A stretch of 64,000 nt of DNA from Candidatus Gastranaerophilales bacterium (GTDB lineage Bacteria; Cyanobacteriota; Vampirovibrionia; Gastranaerophilales; Gastranaerophilaceae). Positions 1 through 7,596 of this stretch are shown piece after piece. Position 1 is the first letter of the stretch, and every line of letters starts with the position of its first letter. The notes beneath the pieces are model-generated. The model ran no database searches. It worked only from the letters and a program-made list of their open reading frames with translations, and had not been told where the DNA came from. Position numbers and translations under genes: made by a program. The stretch lies in the NCBI GenBank assembly GCA_944322865.1, contig CALUQJ010000002.1, positions 1 to 64,000 of the forward strand, written 5' to 3'.

Positions 1-19
1 TTTTAAGGTAATTTTTGAG

Positions 20-70
20 ATCCCGCAAGGTGACAATTAACGTAGAGTGCACACATTCTCGTTGCGGGAT
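20..70. repeat. Intergenic inverted repeat
   Basis: The arms ATCCCGCAA (20-28) and TTGCGGGAT (62-70) are perfect reverse complements around a loop of 33 bases. The element lies just downstream of tmk, which reads toward it, and has no T-run. It may be a dispersed palindromic intergenic repeat or part of a transcript end. Copy number cannot be judged from this window. Confidence 0.5.
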
Positions 71-100
71 GACGGCTTGTCGATAACTATTCATAATTAA

Positions 101-721
101 CTATTTATTACAATGCTCTTCAACTATTTTCACAACTTCTTTATGAATTTCGTCAATGGATTTTGTGGCATCAAGTACACAAATACGTTCCGGTTCTTGT
201 TTGGCAAGTTCCAAATATCCTTCTCTTACCCGATTGAAAAACTCCACGCCAGCACTTTCCATACGATCTTTTTCCTTACCTACGCGTTTCATTGATGTTT
301 CTACATCAATATCAAAAACAAGTGTTAAATCAGGTCGTTTACCGTTTGTTGCAAGCATGTTTAATCTATCAATCTGTTCAACATCAAGCCCTCTACCGTA
401 CCCTTGGTATGCTACAGAACTATCTATATGTCTGTCGCAAAGCACGATTTTACCGGCTTTAACTGCCGGATTTACTATCATGTCAATATGCTGCGCTCTA
501 TCTGCTAAAAATAAAAACGACTCGCATCTATCAGAAACTTCCCCCTCATAGTTCAACAAAATCTCCCGGATTTTCTCCCCTAACCCTTTGGCGCCGGGTT
601 CGCGTGTAATAATCACCTCTTTATTTTTTTCTTTTAAGTATTGAGCCAGCAACTCTAGCTGGGTTGTCTTTCCACAGCCGTCAGCGCCCTCAAATGTTAT
701 AAAATAACCTCTTTTAACCAA
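101..721 (-). CDS. tmk: Thymidylate kinase
   Basis: dTMP kinase phosphorylates dTMP to dTDP with ATP in the cytoplasm, the last specific step towards dTTP. The 206-residue length is normal. The N-terminal P-loop is FEGADGCGKTT (about residues 9-19), the catalytic DR pair is in CDRHIDSS (about 95-102), and a lid region follows near residue 150. The start is TTG at 721, chosen because GGAG lies 7 bases upstream and no in-frame ATG is better placed. It lies downstream of rplA on the same strand but is separated from it by an intrinsic terminator, so it probably has its own promoter. Confidence 0.96.
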   Translation of the reverse strand: MVKRGYFITFEGADGCGKTTQLELLAQYLKEKNKEVIITREPGAKGLGEKIREILLNYEGEVSDRCESFLFLADRAQHIDMIVNPAVKAGKIVLCDRHIDSSVAYQGYGRGLDVEQIDRLNMLATNGKRPDLTLVFDIDVETSMKRVGKEKDRMESAGVEFFNRVREGYLELAKQEPERICVLDATKSIDEIHKEVVKIVEEHCNK

Positions 722-750
722 AGTGAAACTCCATTTTCTCCAAAAATTTA

Positions 751-784
751 TTAAAAAAGAGGCGCGGGCTTAACCTCACGCCTC
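751..784 (-). terminator. Intrinsic terminator after rplA
   Basis: On the minus strand GAGGCG pairs with CGCCTC around a partly paired centre (759-784). A run of six T follows immediately at 751-758. It closes the rpmG-to-rplA operon. Confidence 0.75.
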
Positions 785-798
785 AAATTTATATCTGC

Positions 799-1524
799 TT
801 ATGAAACAAGTTCTTTAACTTCTGCTGCAAAAGTTTTAGGGTCTAATTTTAAACCAGGTCCCATTGTTGTTGCTAGGTAAACTGATTTAACAAAAGTACC
901 TTTTGCAGAAGCTGGTTTTGCTCTCAAAACTGCATCAGCTAAAGTTGCATAGTTTTTGATAAGATCTTCTTCTGAAAATTCAACCTTACCTATAGGACAG
1001 TGAATCATGCCTTGTTTGTCTGCACGGAATTCAACTTTACCTGCTTTTGCATCTTTAACAGCTTTTGCAATATCCATTGTAACAGTACCTGTTTTAGGGT
1101 TTGGCATCAAGCCTTTAGGTCCTAACACACGACCTAATTTACCAAGCATCCCCATACAATCAGGAGTTGCGATTAAGGTATCAAATTCAAACCAGCCGTC
1201 AGAAATCTTTTCAATAATTTCTTCAGCACCAGCAAAATCTGCACCCGCTTCTTTTGCTTCGGTTGCCTTAGGTCCTTTTGCGATTACACAAACTCTTACT
1301 GTTTTACCAAGACCTGCCGGTAATACGACTGTAGAACGGATTTGTTGATCTGCCTGTCTTACATCAATACCTAATCTCATGTGGCATTCAACTGTTTCAT
1401 TGAATTTAGAAACTTCTTTTGAAATTTCTTTTAATTTTTTAATTGTATCAACAGCTGTAGCCGGCTGGGTAAAACCTTCCAGCATTTGCTGCATTTTTTG
1501 TTGTTTTTTAGTTAATTTAGCCAT
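799..1524 (-). CDS. rplA: 50S ribosomal protein L1
   Basis: L1 binds the 23S rRNA stalk next to the E site and, in many bacteria, represses translation of its own operon. The 241 residues match the family. The central region with [21 protein letters not shown] residues (about 124-140) is the L1 signature. The start is ATG at 1524 with AAAGGAT upstream. It follows rplK after 63 bases that fold into an element resembling an L1-binding site. rplJ and rplL, which usually follow, are absent here: a terminator and tmk come next. Confidence 0.98.
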   Translation of the reverse strand: MAKLTKKQQKMQQMLEGFTQPATAVDTIKKLKEISKEVSKFNETVECHMRLGIDVRQADQQIRSTVVLPAGLGKTVRVCVIAKGPKATEAKEAGADFAGAEEIIEKISDGWFEFDTLIATPDCMGMLGKLGRVLGPKGLMPNPKTGTVTMDIAKAVKDAKAGKVEFRADKQGMIHCPIGKVEFSEEDLIKNYATLADAVLRAKPASAKGTFVKSVYLATTMGPGLKLDPKTFAAEVKELVS

Positions 1525-1538
1525 TTTTTTATCCTTTC

Positions 1539-1581
1539 ATGGTAGTAACGGAATTTATCTTTTGATAAATTATCCTTCCAT
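1539..1581 (-). promoter_or_regulatory. Putative L1-binding element before rplA
   Basis: On the minus strand the 43 bases fold as ATGG, AA, GGA, a long A/T stem-loop, TCC, GTTACTA, CCAT. The outer pair (ATGG/CCAT) and inner pair (GGA/TCC) flank an asymmetric loop of AA opposite GTTACTA. The upstream element before rplK has the same plan. The 3-prime arm ends directly at the rplA ribosome binding site, so a bound protein would block initiation. L1 autoregulation is established for this operon in other bacteria; assigning this copy is inference. Confidence 0.5.
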
Positions 1582-1587
1582 ACTTAA

Positions 1588-2016
1588 TTATTCTGCCTTT
1601 ACTGTAACACCCATTGCTCTGCAAGAACCTTTAATCATGTTCACAGCAGCTTCCAATGTAGTTGCATTTAAGTCGTTCATTTTAATTTTAGCAATTTCCT
1701 CAAGCTGAGCCTGAGTAATTTCGCCGACTTTGTCTTTGTTAGGAACTGCTGAACCTTTAGGTAAGTTCAGTGCTTTTTTAATCAATACAGGTGCCGGAGG
1801 TGATTTTACGATGAATGAAAAACTTCTGTCTTCGTAAACATCAATAACAACCGGGATAATATATCCTGCTTGAGATTCTGTTTTTGCGTTGAATTGTTTA
1901 CAGAAATCCATGATGTTAACACCGTGTTGACCCAGTGCCGGACCAACCGGAGGTGATGGATTTGCTTTTCCTGCTTCAATTTGAAGCTTGATTTTTCCTA
2001 CTACTTTTTTTGCCAT
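1588..2016 (-). CDS. rplK: 50S ribosomal protein L11
   Basis: L11 forms the GTPase-associated centre with 23S rRNA and is needed for factor-dependent GTP hydrolysis and stringent-response sensing. The 142-residue length is typical. The N-terminal proline-rich segment [18 protein letters not shown] (about residues 19-36) is diagnostic, and KxGEITxxQxxEIAxxKMxDLN-type residues follow near 115-135. The ATG at 2016 has AAAGGAG upstream. It lies 109 bases after nusG, a gap that carries two small GNRA-type hairpins and an L1-binding-like element. Confidence 0.98.
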   Translation of the reverse strand: MAKKVVGKIKLQIEAGKANPSPPVGPALGQHGVNIMDFCKQFNAKTESQAGYIIPVVIDVYEDRSFSFIVKSPPAPVLIKKALNLPKGSAVPNKDKVGEITQAQLEEIAKIKMNDLNATTLEAAVNMIKGSCRAMGVTVKAE

Positions 2017-2030
2017 TTTTTTCTCCTTTT

Positions 2031-2058
2031 GTGGTTATAACGGGGGCGTCCCTTCCAC
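2031..2058 (-). promoter_or_regulatory. Putative L1-binding leader element before rplK
   Basis: On the minus strand the 28 bases read GTGG, AA, GGG, a short loop, CCC, GTTATAA, CCAC. GTGG pairs with CCAC and GGG with CCC around an asymmetric internal loop. As I recall, Firmicutes rplK leaders contain a similar CCCGTTATAACCAC-type strand that is bound by L1. It ends just before the rplK ribosome binding site, a position suited to translational feedback. Confidence 0.6.
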
Positions 2059-2079
2059 ATTACTTAGTTAACATACTTT

Positions 2080-2113
2080 GTGCTTGCGCACTATTATTTT
2101 TCTGCTTGCGCAG
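2080..2113 (-). other. Tandem GCAA-tetraloop hairpins
   Basis: On the minus strand two 12-base hairpins, CTGC-GCAA-GCAG (2102-2113) and GTGC-GCAA-GCAC (2080-2091), share the core TGCGCAAGCA and are separated by an A/T spacer. They sit between nusG and rplK. The role is unknown: they could be an RNA processing site, an attenuator or a protein-binding site. Confidence 0.45.
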
Positions 2114-2125
2114 AGTTTTTTTAAA

Positions 2126-2752
2126 TTACAATTTGTTTATCTGCTTGTATTCAAGTTCAACCGGAGTTTCGCGACCGAAGATTGAAACATTTGCGCGAAG
2201 TTTAGATTTATCCGGATAAACTTCAATAATGTCAGCGATGAAGTCAGCAAACGGTCCGGATATAATTCTGACTTTATCACCCGGTTTAACATCGAGTTCA
2301 ATTTTTTGAGTTTGTGATGATGAGCGGTTGATAATCTTTTTAATTTCGCTGTCACGAGCCGGAATTGGACGTTTAGCTGAGCCTACGAATTTTGTAACAC
2401 CTGAGGTGTGTCTTACAACATACCAGCTGTCCTCATCCATTATCATTTCTACAAGAACATAGCCAGGGAAGATTTTTTCTTCTCTTTCCTGCTTTTTGCC
2501 GCCTTTCATCTGGGTAACGGTCTTTTGCGGAACTTCTATTCTGAATATCTTATCGCCCATATTCATGTATTCAACACGTTTTTCAAGGTTTACTTTTACT
2601 TTGTTTTCGTAACCTGAATATGTGTGAACAATATACCAGCGTTTTTGAGCTTTTTTAGCTTTCTTTTCTTCTTCCGCTGCCTGAGCTTGAGCTTCTTCTA
2701 AAGCTTTTTCTTCATTCAGTTGTTCTTCCATTGATTTTTCTTTTTTTGCCAT
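2126..2752 (-). CDS. nusG: Transcription termination/antitermination factor NusG
   Basis: NusG binds RNA polymerase and links it to Rho or to the ribosome. A charged extension of about 45 residues precedes the NGN domain, which begins at RWYIVHTYSGYENKV. The C-terminal KOW domain is at PGDKVRIISGPFADF. The family's usual length is about 180, so the lysine/glutamate-rich N-terminal tail explains the 208 residues. I prefer the ATG at 2752, preceded by AGGTGG. A TTG at 2773 would add seven residues but has a weaker ribosome binding site. It lies 40 bases downstream of secE. Confidence 0.95.
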   Translation of the reverse strand: MAKKEKSMEEQLNEEKALEEAQAQAAEEEKKAKKAQKRWYIVHTYSGYENKVKVNLEKRVEYMNMGDKIFRIEVPQKTVTQMKGGKKQEREEKIFPGYVLVEMIMDEDSWYVVRHTSGVTKFVGSAKRPIPARDSEIKKIINRSSSQTQKIELDVKPGDKVRIISGPFADFIADIIEVYPDKSKLRANVSIFGRETPVELEYKQINKL

Positions 2753-2792
2753 AAGCCACCTATATATTTTCAATTCCGCGAATACGGAGGTA

Positions 2793-2984
2793 TTACTTGA
2801 TTAAACCAAATAAGCCTTTAAATATTAAATCCATTAAATAAACCGAAACAGTAAACACAAAAACAATTGCTATAACAAAAATTGTTTCAGCGATAACCTG
2901 ACGTTTTTCCGGCCAGATAATTTTTCCCCATTCGGCTCTTACACCTTTAAGGTATGTTTGTATTGCATTTATTGTTTCATTCAT
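2793..2984 (-). CDS. secE: Preprotein translocase subunit SecE
   Basis: SecE clamps SecY in the SecYEG inner-membrane channel. This is the short single-span form of 63 residues. An amphipathic N-terminal helix ends in the conserved VRAEWGKIIWPEKRQVIAET region (about 15-34), and one membrane segment follows (about 36-58). The ATG at 2984 has AAAGGAA upstream. The position between tRNA-Trp and nusG is the standard bacterial arrangement and supports the call. Confidence 0.96.
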   Translation of the reverse strand: MNETINAIQTYLKGVRAEWGKIIWPEKRQVIAETIFVIAIVFVFTVSVYLMDLIFKGLFGLIK

Positions 2985-3010
2985 AATATATTTCCTTTGT
3001 TTTGTTAAAT

Positions 3011-3083
3011 CGCGCCCTGAAGGACTCGAACCCTCGACATCCGGTTTTGGAGACCGACGTTCTACCGACTGAACTAAGGACGC
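3011..3083 (-). tRNA. trnW: tRNA-Trp (CCA anticodon)
   Basis: The minus strand folds into a 73-base cloverleaf. The acceptor stem is GCGTCCT with AGGGCGC, the D stem GTTC/GAAC, and the anticodon loop CTCCAAA with anticodon CCA. The T arm carries GGTTCGAGTCC and the discriminator base is G. The CCA tail is not encoded. It lies between rpmG and secE and is probably cut from the operon transcript. Confidence 0.95.
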
Positions 3084-3186
3084 CTGTCGGGGAATTATCC
3101 CCGTATCTTGAATGGTTATTTATAGGTCTGAACTTTGCTGCTTGTCTTTCACAAGTTTACACCGCCAAGTCAGCCCTTAAGTCGCA

Positions 3187-3354
3187 CTACTTAGTTTCTT
3201 TGTGGTTAGTGTGTTTTCTGCAAGTCGGGCAATATTTGCTCAACTCAAGTCTTTCTTTAATATTTTTTTTGTTTTTTACTGTTGTGTAGTTTCTTTCTTT
3301 GCAGTCTTCACATGCTAAAACTACCATTCTGTCATTTTTACCTTTGATTCCCAT
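3187..3354 (-). CDS. rpmG: 50S ribosomal protein L33
   Basis: The reading frame from ATG at 3354 to TAG at 3187 encodes 55 residues. It contains two CxxC zinc-ribbon pairs, CEDC (residues 15-18) and CPTC (42-45), making this the zinc-binding form of L33. The start [13 protein letters not shown] and the C-terminal [10 protein letters not shown] are typical of the family. AAGGAA lies upstream of the start. It is the first gene of the rpmG-tRNA-Trp-secE-nusG-rplK-rplA operon. Confidence 0.95.
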   Translation of the reverse strand: MGIKGKNDRMVVLACEDCKERNYTTVKNKKNIKERLELSKYCPTCRKHTNHKETK

Positions 3355-3413
3355 CAGTTATTTCCTTTATGTTAAATTGTCTTGTAACGCCGTTTTGAAA
3401 AGCTTTTTAAAAG

Positions 3414-3437
3414 AGAATGTGAGATGAAACACATTCT
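3414..3437 (-). other. Leader inverted repeat upstream of rpmG
   Basis: AGAATGTG (3414-3421) and CACATTCT (3430-3437) form an 8-bp stem with an 8-base loop, about 60 bases before the rpmG start on the minus strand. It may be a structured 5-prime leader of the ribosomal-protein operon or a protein-binding site. No T-run follows, so it is unlikely to be a terminator. Confidence 0.35.
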
Positions 3438-3519
3438 AACTTTTCGGCTTATGATATCATCATATCCCAAACAAAATAAAATGCAAATGTTTTGTAAATT
3501 TTCTATACATATGTTACAT

Positions 3520-3553
3520 AAAAAAAGCCCGGAGTTTTTGCCGGACTTTTTTG
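3520..3553 (-). terminator. Intrinsic terminator, usable on both strands
   Basis: AAGCCCGG pairs with CCGGACTT (one mismatch) around the loop AGTTTTTG, with A-runs and T-runs on both sides. It lies 27 bases past the stop of the coiled-coil gene at 3581-4180 and would end that transcript before the rpmG promoter. Confidence 0.75.
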
Positions 3554-3580
3554 GAACCTCTATTTGTTTTTAGTACAAAC

Positions 3581-4180
3581 TTATTTGATAACAAAATCTC
3601 CAGCGCGAGATCTTCCTCGGTCTGAATATCCAGTATCAAAACCGGCATTCATAGATTCAGAACGTAATTTTTCCATATAAATCTGACCGTTTTTAACTAC
3701 CTGTTGCAGCTGGGTCAAATCCTGTTCTAAATTTGTCAGAACCTGTTCAGCATAAAGTTCTGCTCCTTCGCGGGTTTTCATAGCATCTTCCGTAGCCTGT
3801 AATCTGATATTTTCAGCTTCCTCTGATGCTTTGCGCTTAATTTCTTCGCATTCCTGCTGAACCTGTGTTCTTATTCTTATGCCTTCACGCTCAAGCGCCT
3901 TGATAAAATCTGCTTCGCTCAATTTTCTGTCTGCTTCCATTTGAGCATCGCTTATGATTTTTTCAGCTTTTTGCTGGGCTTCTATCTGTAATTCTTCTCT
4001 GCGTCTTAAAAACGCTCTTGCTTCTTGTACCTCAACAGGTAAAGTCGCATAAATCCTATCTATTAATGCTTCTATTTCTTTGGTTTTGACAACTGTAAAC
4101 TTTCTAGGAATTATCGGAAAACCTTCCTCCAAAGATATTTCTAACATTTTTAATAAATCATATACACCGTTCTGTTGCAT
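3581..4180 (-). CDS. Coiled-coil protein beside coaD, ATP synthase b/DivIVA-like
   Basis: This 199-residue soluble protein has a predicted long helix from about residue 60 to 170. It is rich in Glu, Lys, Gln and Ala (RRREELQIEAQQKAEK, ECEEIKRKASEEAENIRL), a composition seen in ATP synthase subunit b/E and DivIVA-like proteins. The N-terminus, about 55 residues, contains FPIIPRKFTVVKTKEIEALID, resembling the short membrane-associating head of DivIVA-type proteins. It follows coaD by 87 bases on the same strand. Similar coiled-coil ATPase-like proteins sit next to coaD in other bacteria. The function is not known; a scaffold role is only inference. Confidence 0.7.
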   Translation of the reverse strand: MQQNGVYDLLKMLEISLEEGFPIIPRKFTVVKTKEIEALIDRIYATLPVEVQEARAFLRRREELQIEAQQKAEKIISDAQMEADRKLSEADFIKALEREGIRIRTQVQQECEEIKRKASEEAENIRLQATEDAMKTREGAELYAEQVLTNLEQDLTQLQQVVKNGQIYMEKLRSESMNAGFDTGYSDRGRSRAGDFVIK

Positions 4181-4267
4181 TGTTGTTTCATATCCCTTTC
4201 ATATAATTACATTTTACAAAAGCAAAAAAAAATTGTCAAATCATAAAAGCATGAAAACAGGTTTATA

Positions 4268-4747
4268 TTACAATTTATTGCATTTAATTAAATATTGATT
4301 AACAGCTTCCGGTACAAATTTTGAAACATCACCGCCATTAAGAAAAATTTCTTTTATTGTGCTGGATGATATAAAATTGTATTTAGGTTTTGTAATCAAA
4401 AATACTGTCTTAATTTCACTTGCAAGAGCACTGTTTGCCTGTGACAACTGCATTTCGTATTCAAAATCAGATACGGCGCGCAATCCTCTTAACAGTATTT
4501 GCGCTCCGCGTTTTTTAGCGTATTCAATAGTTAAGCCTTCAAAGCAGTCTACTTCTGCGTTAGGCAAATCTTTTATTGTTTCTCTGATAAGTTCAACACG
4601 TTCATCAATGGTCAAAAATCCTTTTTTCTCAGAATTTTTTGCAACTGCAATAATTACTTTGTCAAAAATCTCACAGCCAGTGTGCAAAACATCTAAATGT
4701 CCTTTTGTAATAGGGTCAAAACTCCCCGGATAAATTGCTGTTTTCAT
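4268..4747 (-). CDS. coaD: Phosphopantetheine adenylyltransferase
   Basis: CoaD transfers AMP from ATP to 4-prime-phosphopantetheine, the penultimate step of coenzyme A synthesis. The 159 residues match the family. The nucleotidyltransferase signature PGSFDPITKGHLD (residues 7-19) contains the TxGH motif, and FISSSTIKE (about 125-133) is the second ATP-binding motif. The start is ATG at 4747. Upstream lies an AT-rich gap of 234 bases, which contains a small-RNA candidate on the plus strand. Confidence 0.97.
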   Translation of the reverse strand: MKTAIYPGSFDPITKGHLDVLHTGCEIFDKVIIAVAKNSEKKGFLTIDERVELIRETIKDLPNAEVDCFEGLTIEYAKKRGAQILLRGLRAVSDFEYEMQLSQANSALASEIKTVFLITKPKYNFISSSTIKEIFLNGGDVSKFVPEAVNQYLIKCNKL

Positions 4748-4869
4748 TCTTTACCTCTTGTGCATGGAACATTATAATCCAAATATTTGAACTGAATTAT
4801 TAACTTTTGTAACAAATCTAAGTGAATATAGCATTTTTATATACATAAAATACTTTATATATATACGAG

Positions 4870-4968
4870 GACGATATAAAGAGACTTAAAACTTACTACC
4901 TTCTACTACCTACTACACGAGAATTAAAGAAAAAGATTATCAGCTTCAACAAATGTTGAGGCTTTTTT
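4870..4968 (+). ncRNA. Candidate small RNA ending in an intrinsic terminator
   Basis: A stem GCTTCAAC/GTTGAGGC with loop AAAT (4943-4962) is followed by six T (4963-4968), a clear terminator reading in the plus direction. No plus-strand gene precedes it. AT-rich promoter-like sequence lies around 4840-4875, and the stretch before the terminator contains repeated CTAC units. The alternative is a bidirectional terminator serving the FtsL-like gene on the minus strand, though there the T-run is broken. Confidence 0.3.
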
Positions 4969-4981
4969 ATTATCAAAAATA

Positions 4982-5443
4982 TTAATAACCTATGAGCCAG
5001 TTAAAAGCAGCGGATTTTGCCGGTTGTTTTTCTACACTAACAACAGATTTAACCGCCGGAACTTCCATTACTTTATCTGCTTTTTGCAAAAGATTTTGCT
5101 GAATCATTTTAGTATCAACATTATTAAATGATTTTAGTCTGTCCAAATTATTTTGCAACTCAGCGTTTTCATCATTCAAGGTCGTTATTTGTCTTGACAG
5201 AGTGTTGAGAGTCAACTCGCTGCTCATTGCAAAATAATAGCTTACGAATGCCGCTATAACAAGCAAACCTAACAATCCGCATAATGTTGCATTAACTTTT
5301 CTTATTGCCATAGCTTTAACCAAATCTTCTTGTTGAAAATACCCTTCAATAATTGCCGCTTTCTGCCTGACAGGGTTGCTGTTGTATAATTGCTGATACC
5401 TGTAAGCATATGCTTCTGCTGTTCTTACTCTTGCTGTGTTCAA
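4982..5443 (-). CDS. FtsL-like cell division protein
   Basis: This is a bitopic membrane protein of 153 residues. About 50 cytoplasmic residues come first, then one membrane span (about 55-72), then a periplasmic coiled coil (TLSRQITTLNDENAELQNNLDRLKSF). That layout, together with a position 46 bases after rsmH on the same strand, matches FtsL in the dcw cluster. FtsL joins FtsB and FtsQ in the divisome. Sequence identity to FtsL is always low, so the call rests on topology and context. No ftsI or mur genes follow here: coaD is next. Confidence 0.7.
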   Translation of the reverse strand: MNTARVRTAEAYAYRYQQLYNSNPVRQKAAIIEGYFQQEDLVKAMAIRKVNATLCGLLGLLVIAAFVSYYFAMSSELTLNTLSRQITTLNDENAELQNNLDRLKSFNNVDTKMIQQNLLQKADKVMEVPAVKSVVSVEKQPAKSAAFNWLIGY

Positions 5444-5489
5444 AATCCCTACACCCCAATTTTGTTATTCAAAAGTTACTATTTAATTT

Positions 5490-6425
5490 TTACCGTCTTA
5501 TACACCTTGCTACTCTCAGTTTAGCGCTTCTTGAAGGCGGATTTTCTTTTATCTCCTCATCACTCGCGACTATCGGTTTTTTATTAACTAATTCCAATAT
5601 CGGCGGCGGACAGTGGCAAATCATTTCGTTTTTGCCGCAGTGACACTTTTGCGAGTGATATTTGAATAAGTGCTTCACAAGCCTATCCTCAAGCGAATGA
5701 AAACTTATCACACTTATTATAGCACCAAAGTCTAATAAATCCAATACATTATCCAATGTTTTTTTTACATTTGTTAACTCTTGGTTAACTTCTATTCTTA
5801 TTGCCTGAAATACGCGTGTTGCAGGGTGGATTGAAGATTTTATATGCGGAGTGCAGTTTACTATCAAATCCGCCAATTCGCAAGTTGTTTCAAGCTTTTT
5901 AAGCTTTCTTTTTTCGACAATCGCTTTTGCAATTCTTTTTGAAAATCTTTCTTCTCCGTATTCTGAGAAAATCCTTACTAAATCAGTTTCTGAGTAATTA
6001 TTTACAACATCATAAGCAGAAAAATCAGCATCCTGATTAAACCGCATATCGAGCAGAGCGTCTTTAGAAAAGGAAAAACCGCGTTCAGTTTTGTTAAACT
6101 GATGGTACGAAGCCCCTAAATCAAACAGCACTCCGCCGGTTATTTTTTCTATTCCTAAATTATGTAAAACTTTCTTAATATTAGTATAAGAATCTTTCAC
6201 AATTGTTAAGTTGTTGTAATCTTTTAATCTTTCTGTGGCAGCGTTTATTGCGTCTTGATCTACGTCAAACGCGATAAGCCTTCCATCCGGCTGGATCCTG
6301 CTTAATATAAGTCCGCTATGCCCGCCGCCACCAAGCGTGCAATCAACATAAATTTTACCGTTGCTGCATTCCAGCGCATCAACAGCTTCATTCTTCATCA
6401 CAGTATAATGCTTAAATTCTTCCAT
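5490..6425 (-). CDS. rsmH: 16S rRNA (cytosine-1402-N4)-methyltransferase
   Basis: RsmH (MraW) uses S-adenosylmethionine to methylate N4 of C1402 in 16S rRNA. The 311 residues agree with the family. The N-terminal SAM motif is VDCTLGGGGHSGLIL (about 28-42), with LIAFDVDQDA next and the C-terminal VISFHSLEDRLVK (about 240-252) as a further signature. The start ATG at 6425 is the standard beginning of the family alignment. It pairs with the downstream FtsL-like gene as a remnant of the dcw cluster. Confidence 0.97.
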   Translation of the reverse strand: MEEFKHYTVMKNEAVDALECSNGKIYVDCTLGGGGHSGLILSRIQPDGRLIAFDVDQDAINAATERLKDYNNLTIVKDSYTNIKKVLHNLGIEKITGGVLFDLGASYHQFNKTERGFSFSKDALLDMRFNQDADFSAYDVVNNYSETDLVRIFSEYGEERFSKRIAKAIVEKRKLKKLETTCELADLIVNCTPHIKSSIHPATRVFQAIRIEVNQELTNVKKTLDNVLDLLDFGAIISVISFHSLEDRLVKHLFKYHSQKCHCGKNEMICHCPPPILELVNKKPIVASDEEIKENPPSRSAKLRVARCIRR

Positions 6426-6468
6426 AACAATAATTTAGCATAAAAAGATGTTTCGAAAAAGTTAAATC

Positions 6469-6495
6469 GGTGGGCACGCTATCGCTTTGCCCACC
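6469..6495 (-). repeat. GC-rich hairpin after the pilin locus
   Basis: GGTGGGC (6469-6475) and GCCCACC (6489-6495) form a 7-bp stem with a 13-base loop. It lies 9 bases past the stop of the prepilin-like locus on the minus strand, and the following sequence is T-rich but broken. It may act as a terminator or be a dispersed palindromic repeat. Confidence 0.5.
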
Positions 6496-6504
6496 CTACA
6501 AAAC

Positions 6505-7570
6505 TTAGTTAGAAACACATATAGCGCGGGATTCGCTGTCGTTCTTGACGTACCAGTAACGGTCATCACCGTTCGTTCCGGAAGTGTCAAAGTCCCGCTG
6601 GTATGCACGACTCGCAATGCCCTCCTCACTGGTCCAGTAGCCGTAGCCAAGAGTAAGTGGATGATTATCTTTGTATTCGTCCTTTAATTTGAGGTTGTCT
6701 TTATCTTCTGTTGCTCCTATTGTTACCTCATTGCCGTTGCGAGTTACATATAAATTGCTTGCTAGTTGTGCTAGTTGTGCTCTAGTTGGTAATTCCATGC
6801 CTTTATCTTGGCATGCTTTTATTGCTCCTGCCCAGTAATTGGTTGCACAATATGAATTTGCTGAACCATGTTTATCATAAGTTGTATCACTACATGTATC
6901 TATAGGAGTATTAGCTACGAAATCTGTTGACCAGCACATGTCTCCTATAGGGTTATCGCAGGTTGAAAAGGCAACGCCTGAAGATAGTTGAATATCCTTA
7001 CCAACTCTATTTGGTCCCTTCTTACCGTTAACATCCACCATGTACGCCATGCAGGATACTTGAGAGCCTGTATCCTCAATCGGATCAGCGTAAGGGCATT
7101 CCGGGCTGGTATGCCATAATGACCGTTGTTCCGTCCGCTACTACAAAAGACATAGTATTGGTATTAGTTTGCCATTCTTTTAATCCCATATCTCTAGCCG
7201 TTTTCAACCCGTTAGTTTCTACTTCTATGGGTTCTTTTTCGTTGCCTGCTGTGACAACTTTAGGTGAATAACATTTGTTAATATCTCCGTTGTCGCATGT
7301 TTTAATAACTTTCATGTATTTTTTGAAAGTATCCATAAAATCTTCAGTTGTTTTGTGCCCTGTCATAACCCCGTCTGTGTTCATACGTCTAACTGTTTCA
7401 GTTAATTTCTTTTCCCAGAGGTCTTGCGCCCTAGTCCATGCTGTTTCATTGTGGTTCTGGATAACCCCCGGTAATGTCAAAGCTGCCACAACACCGATGA
7501 TCGCTAGCGTTATCAGCACTTCAGCTAACGTAAACGCATTACAGGATAAATAGTTTTTAAAATTCTTCAT
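6505..7570 (-). pseudogene. Frameshifted prepilin-like protein with lectin-like C-terminus
   Basis: The ATG at 7570, behind AAGGAG, opens a type IV prepilin: short leader, then FTLAEVLITLAIIGVVAALT, the class III cleavage/methylation site with Glu at +5. The frame stops at 7085, but the next frame continues the protein (ECPYADPIEDTGSQ) to 6505. The 1066-base span is 355 codons plus one base, so a single extra C in the CCC run (7103-7105, GGG on the plus strand) explains the break. The rejoined protein of about 354 residues ends in a cysteine-bearing domain with LPTRAQLAQLA, GYWTSEE and a final RAICV, resembling DUF1566/Lcl-type folds. It may be a true pseudogene, a phase-variable gene or a sequencing error. 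Confidence 0.75.
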
Positions 7571-7596
7571 ATCTTTCTCCTTCTTTGGTTCTATAT

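Noticed and set aside
4860-4935. Short CTAC repeats as a CRISPR-like array
   Set aside because: The units are only 5-7 bases, irregular, and have no spacers.
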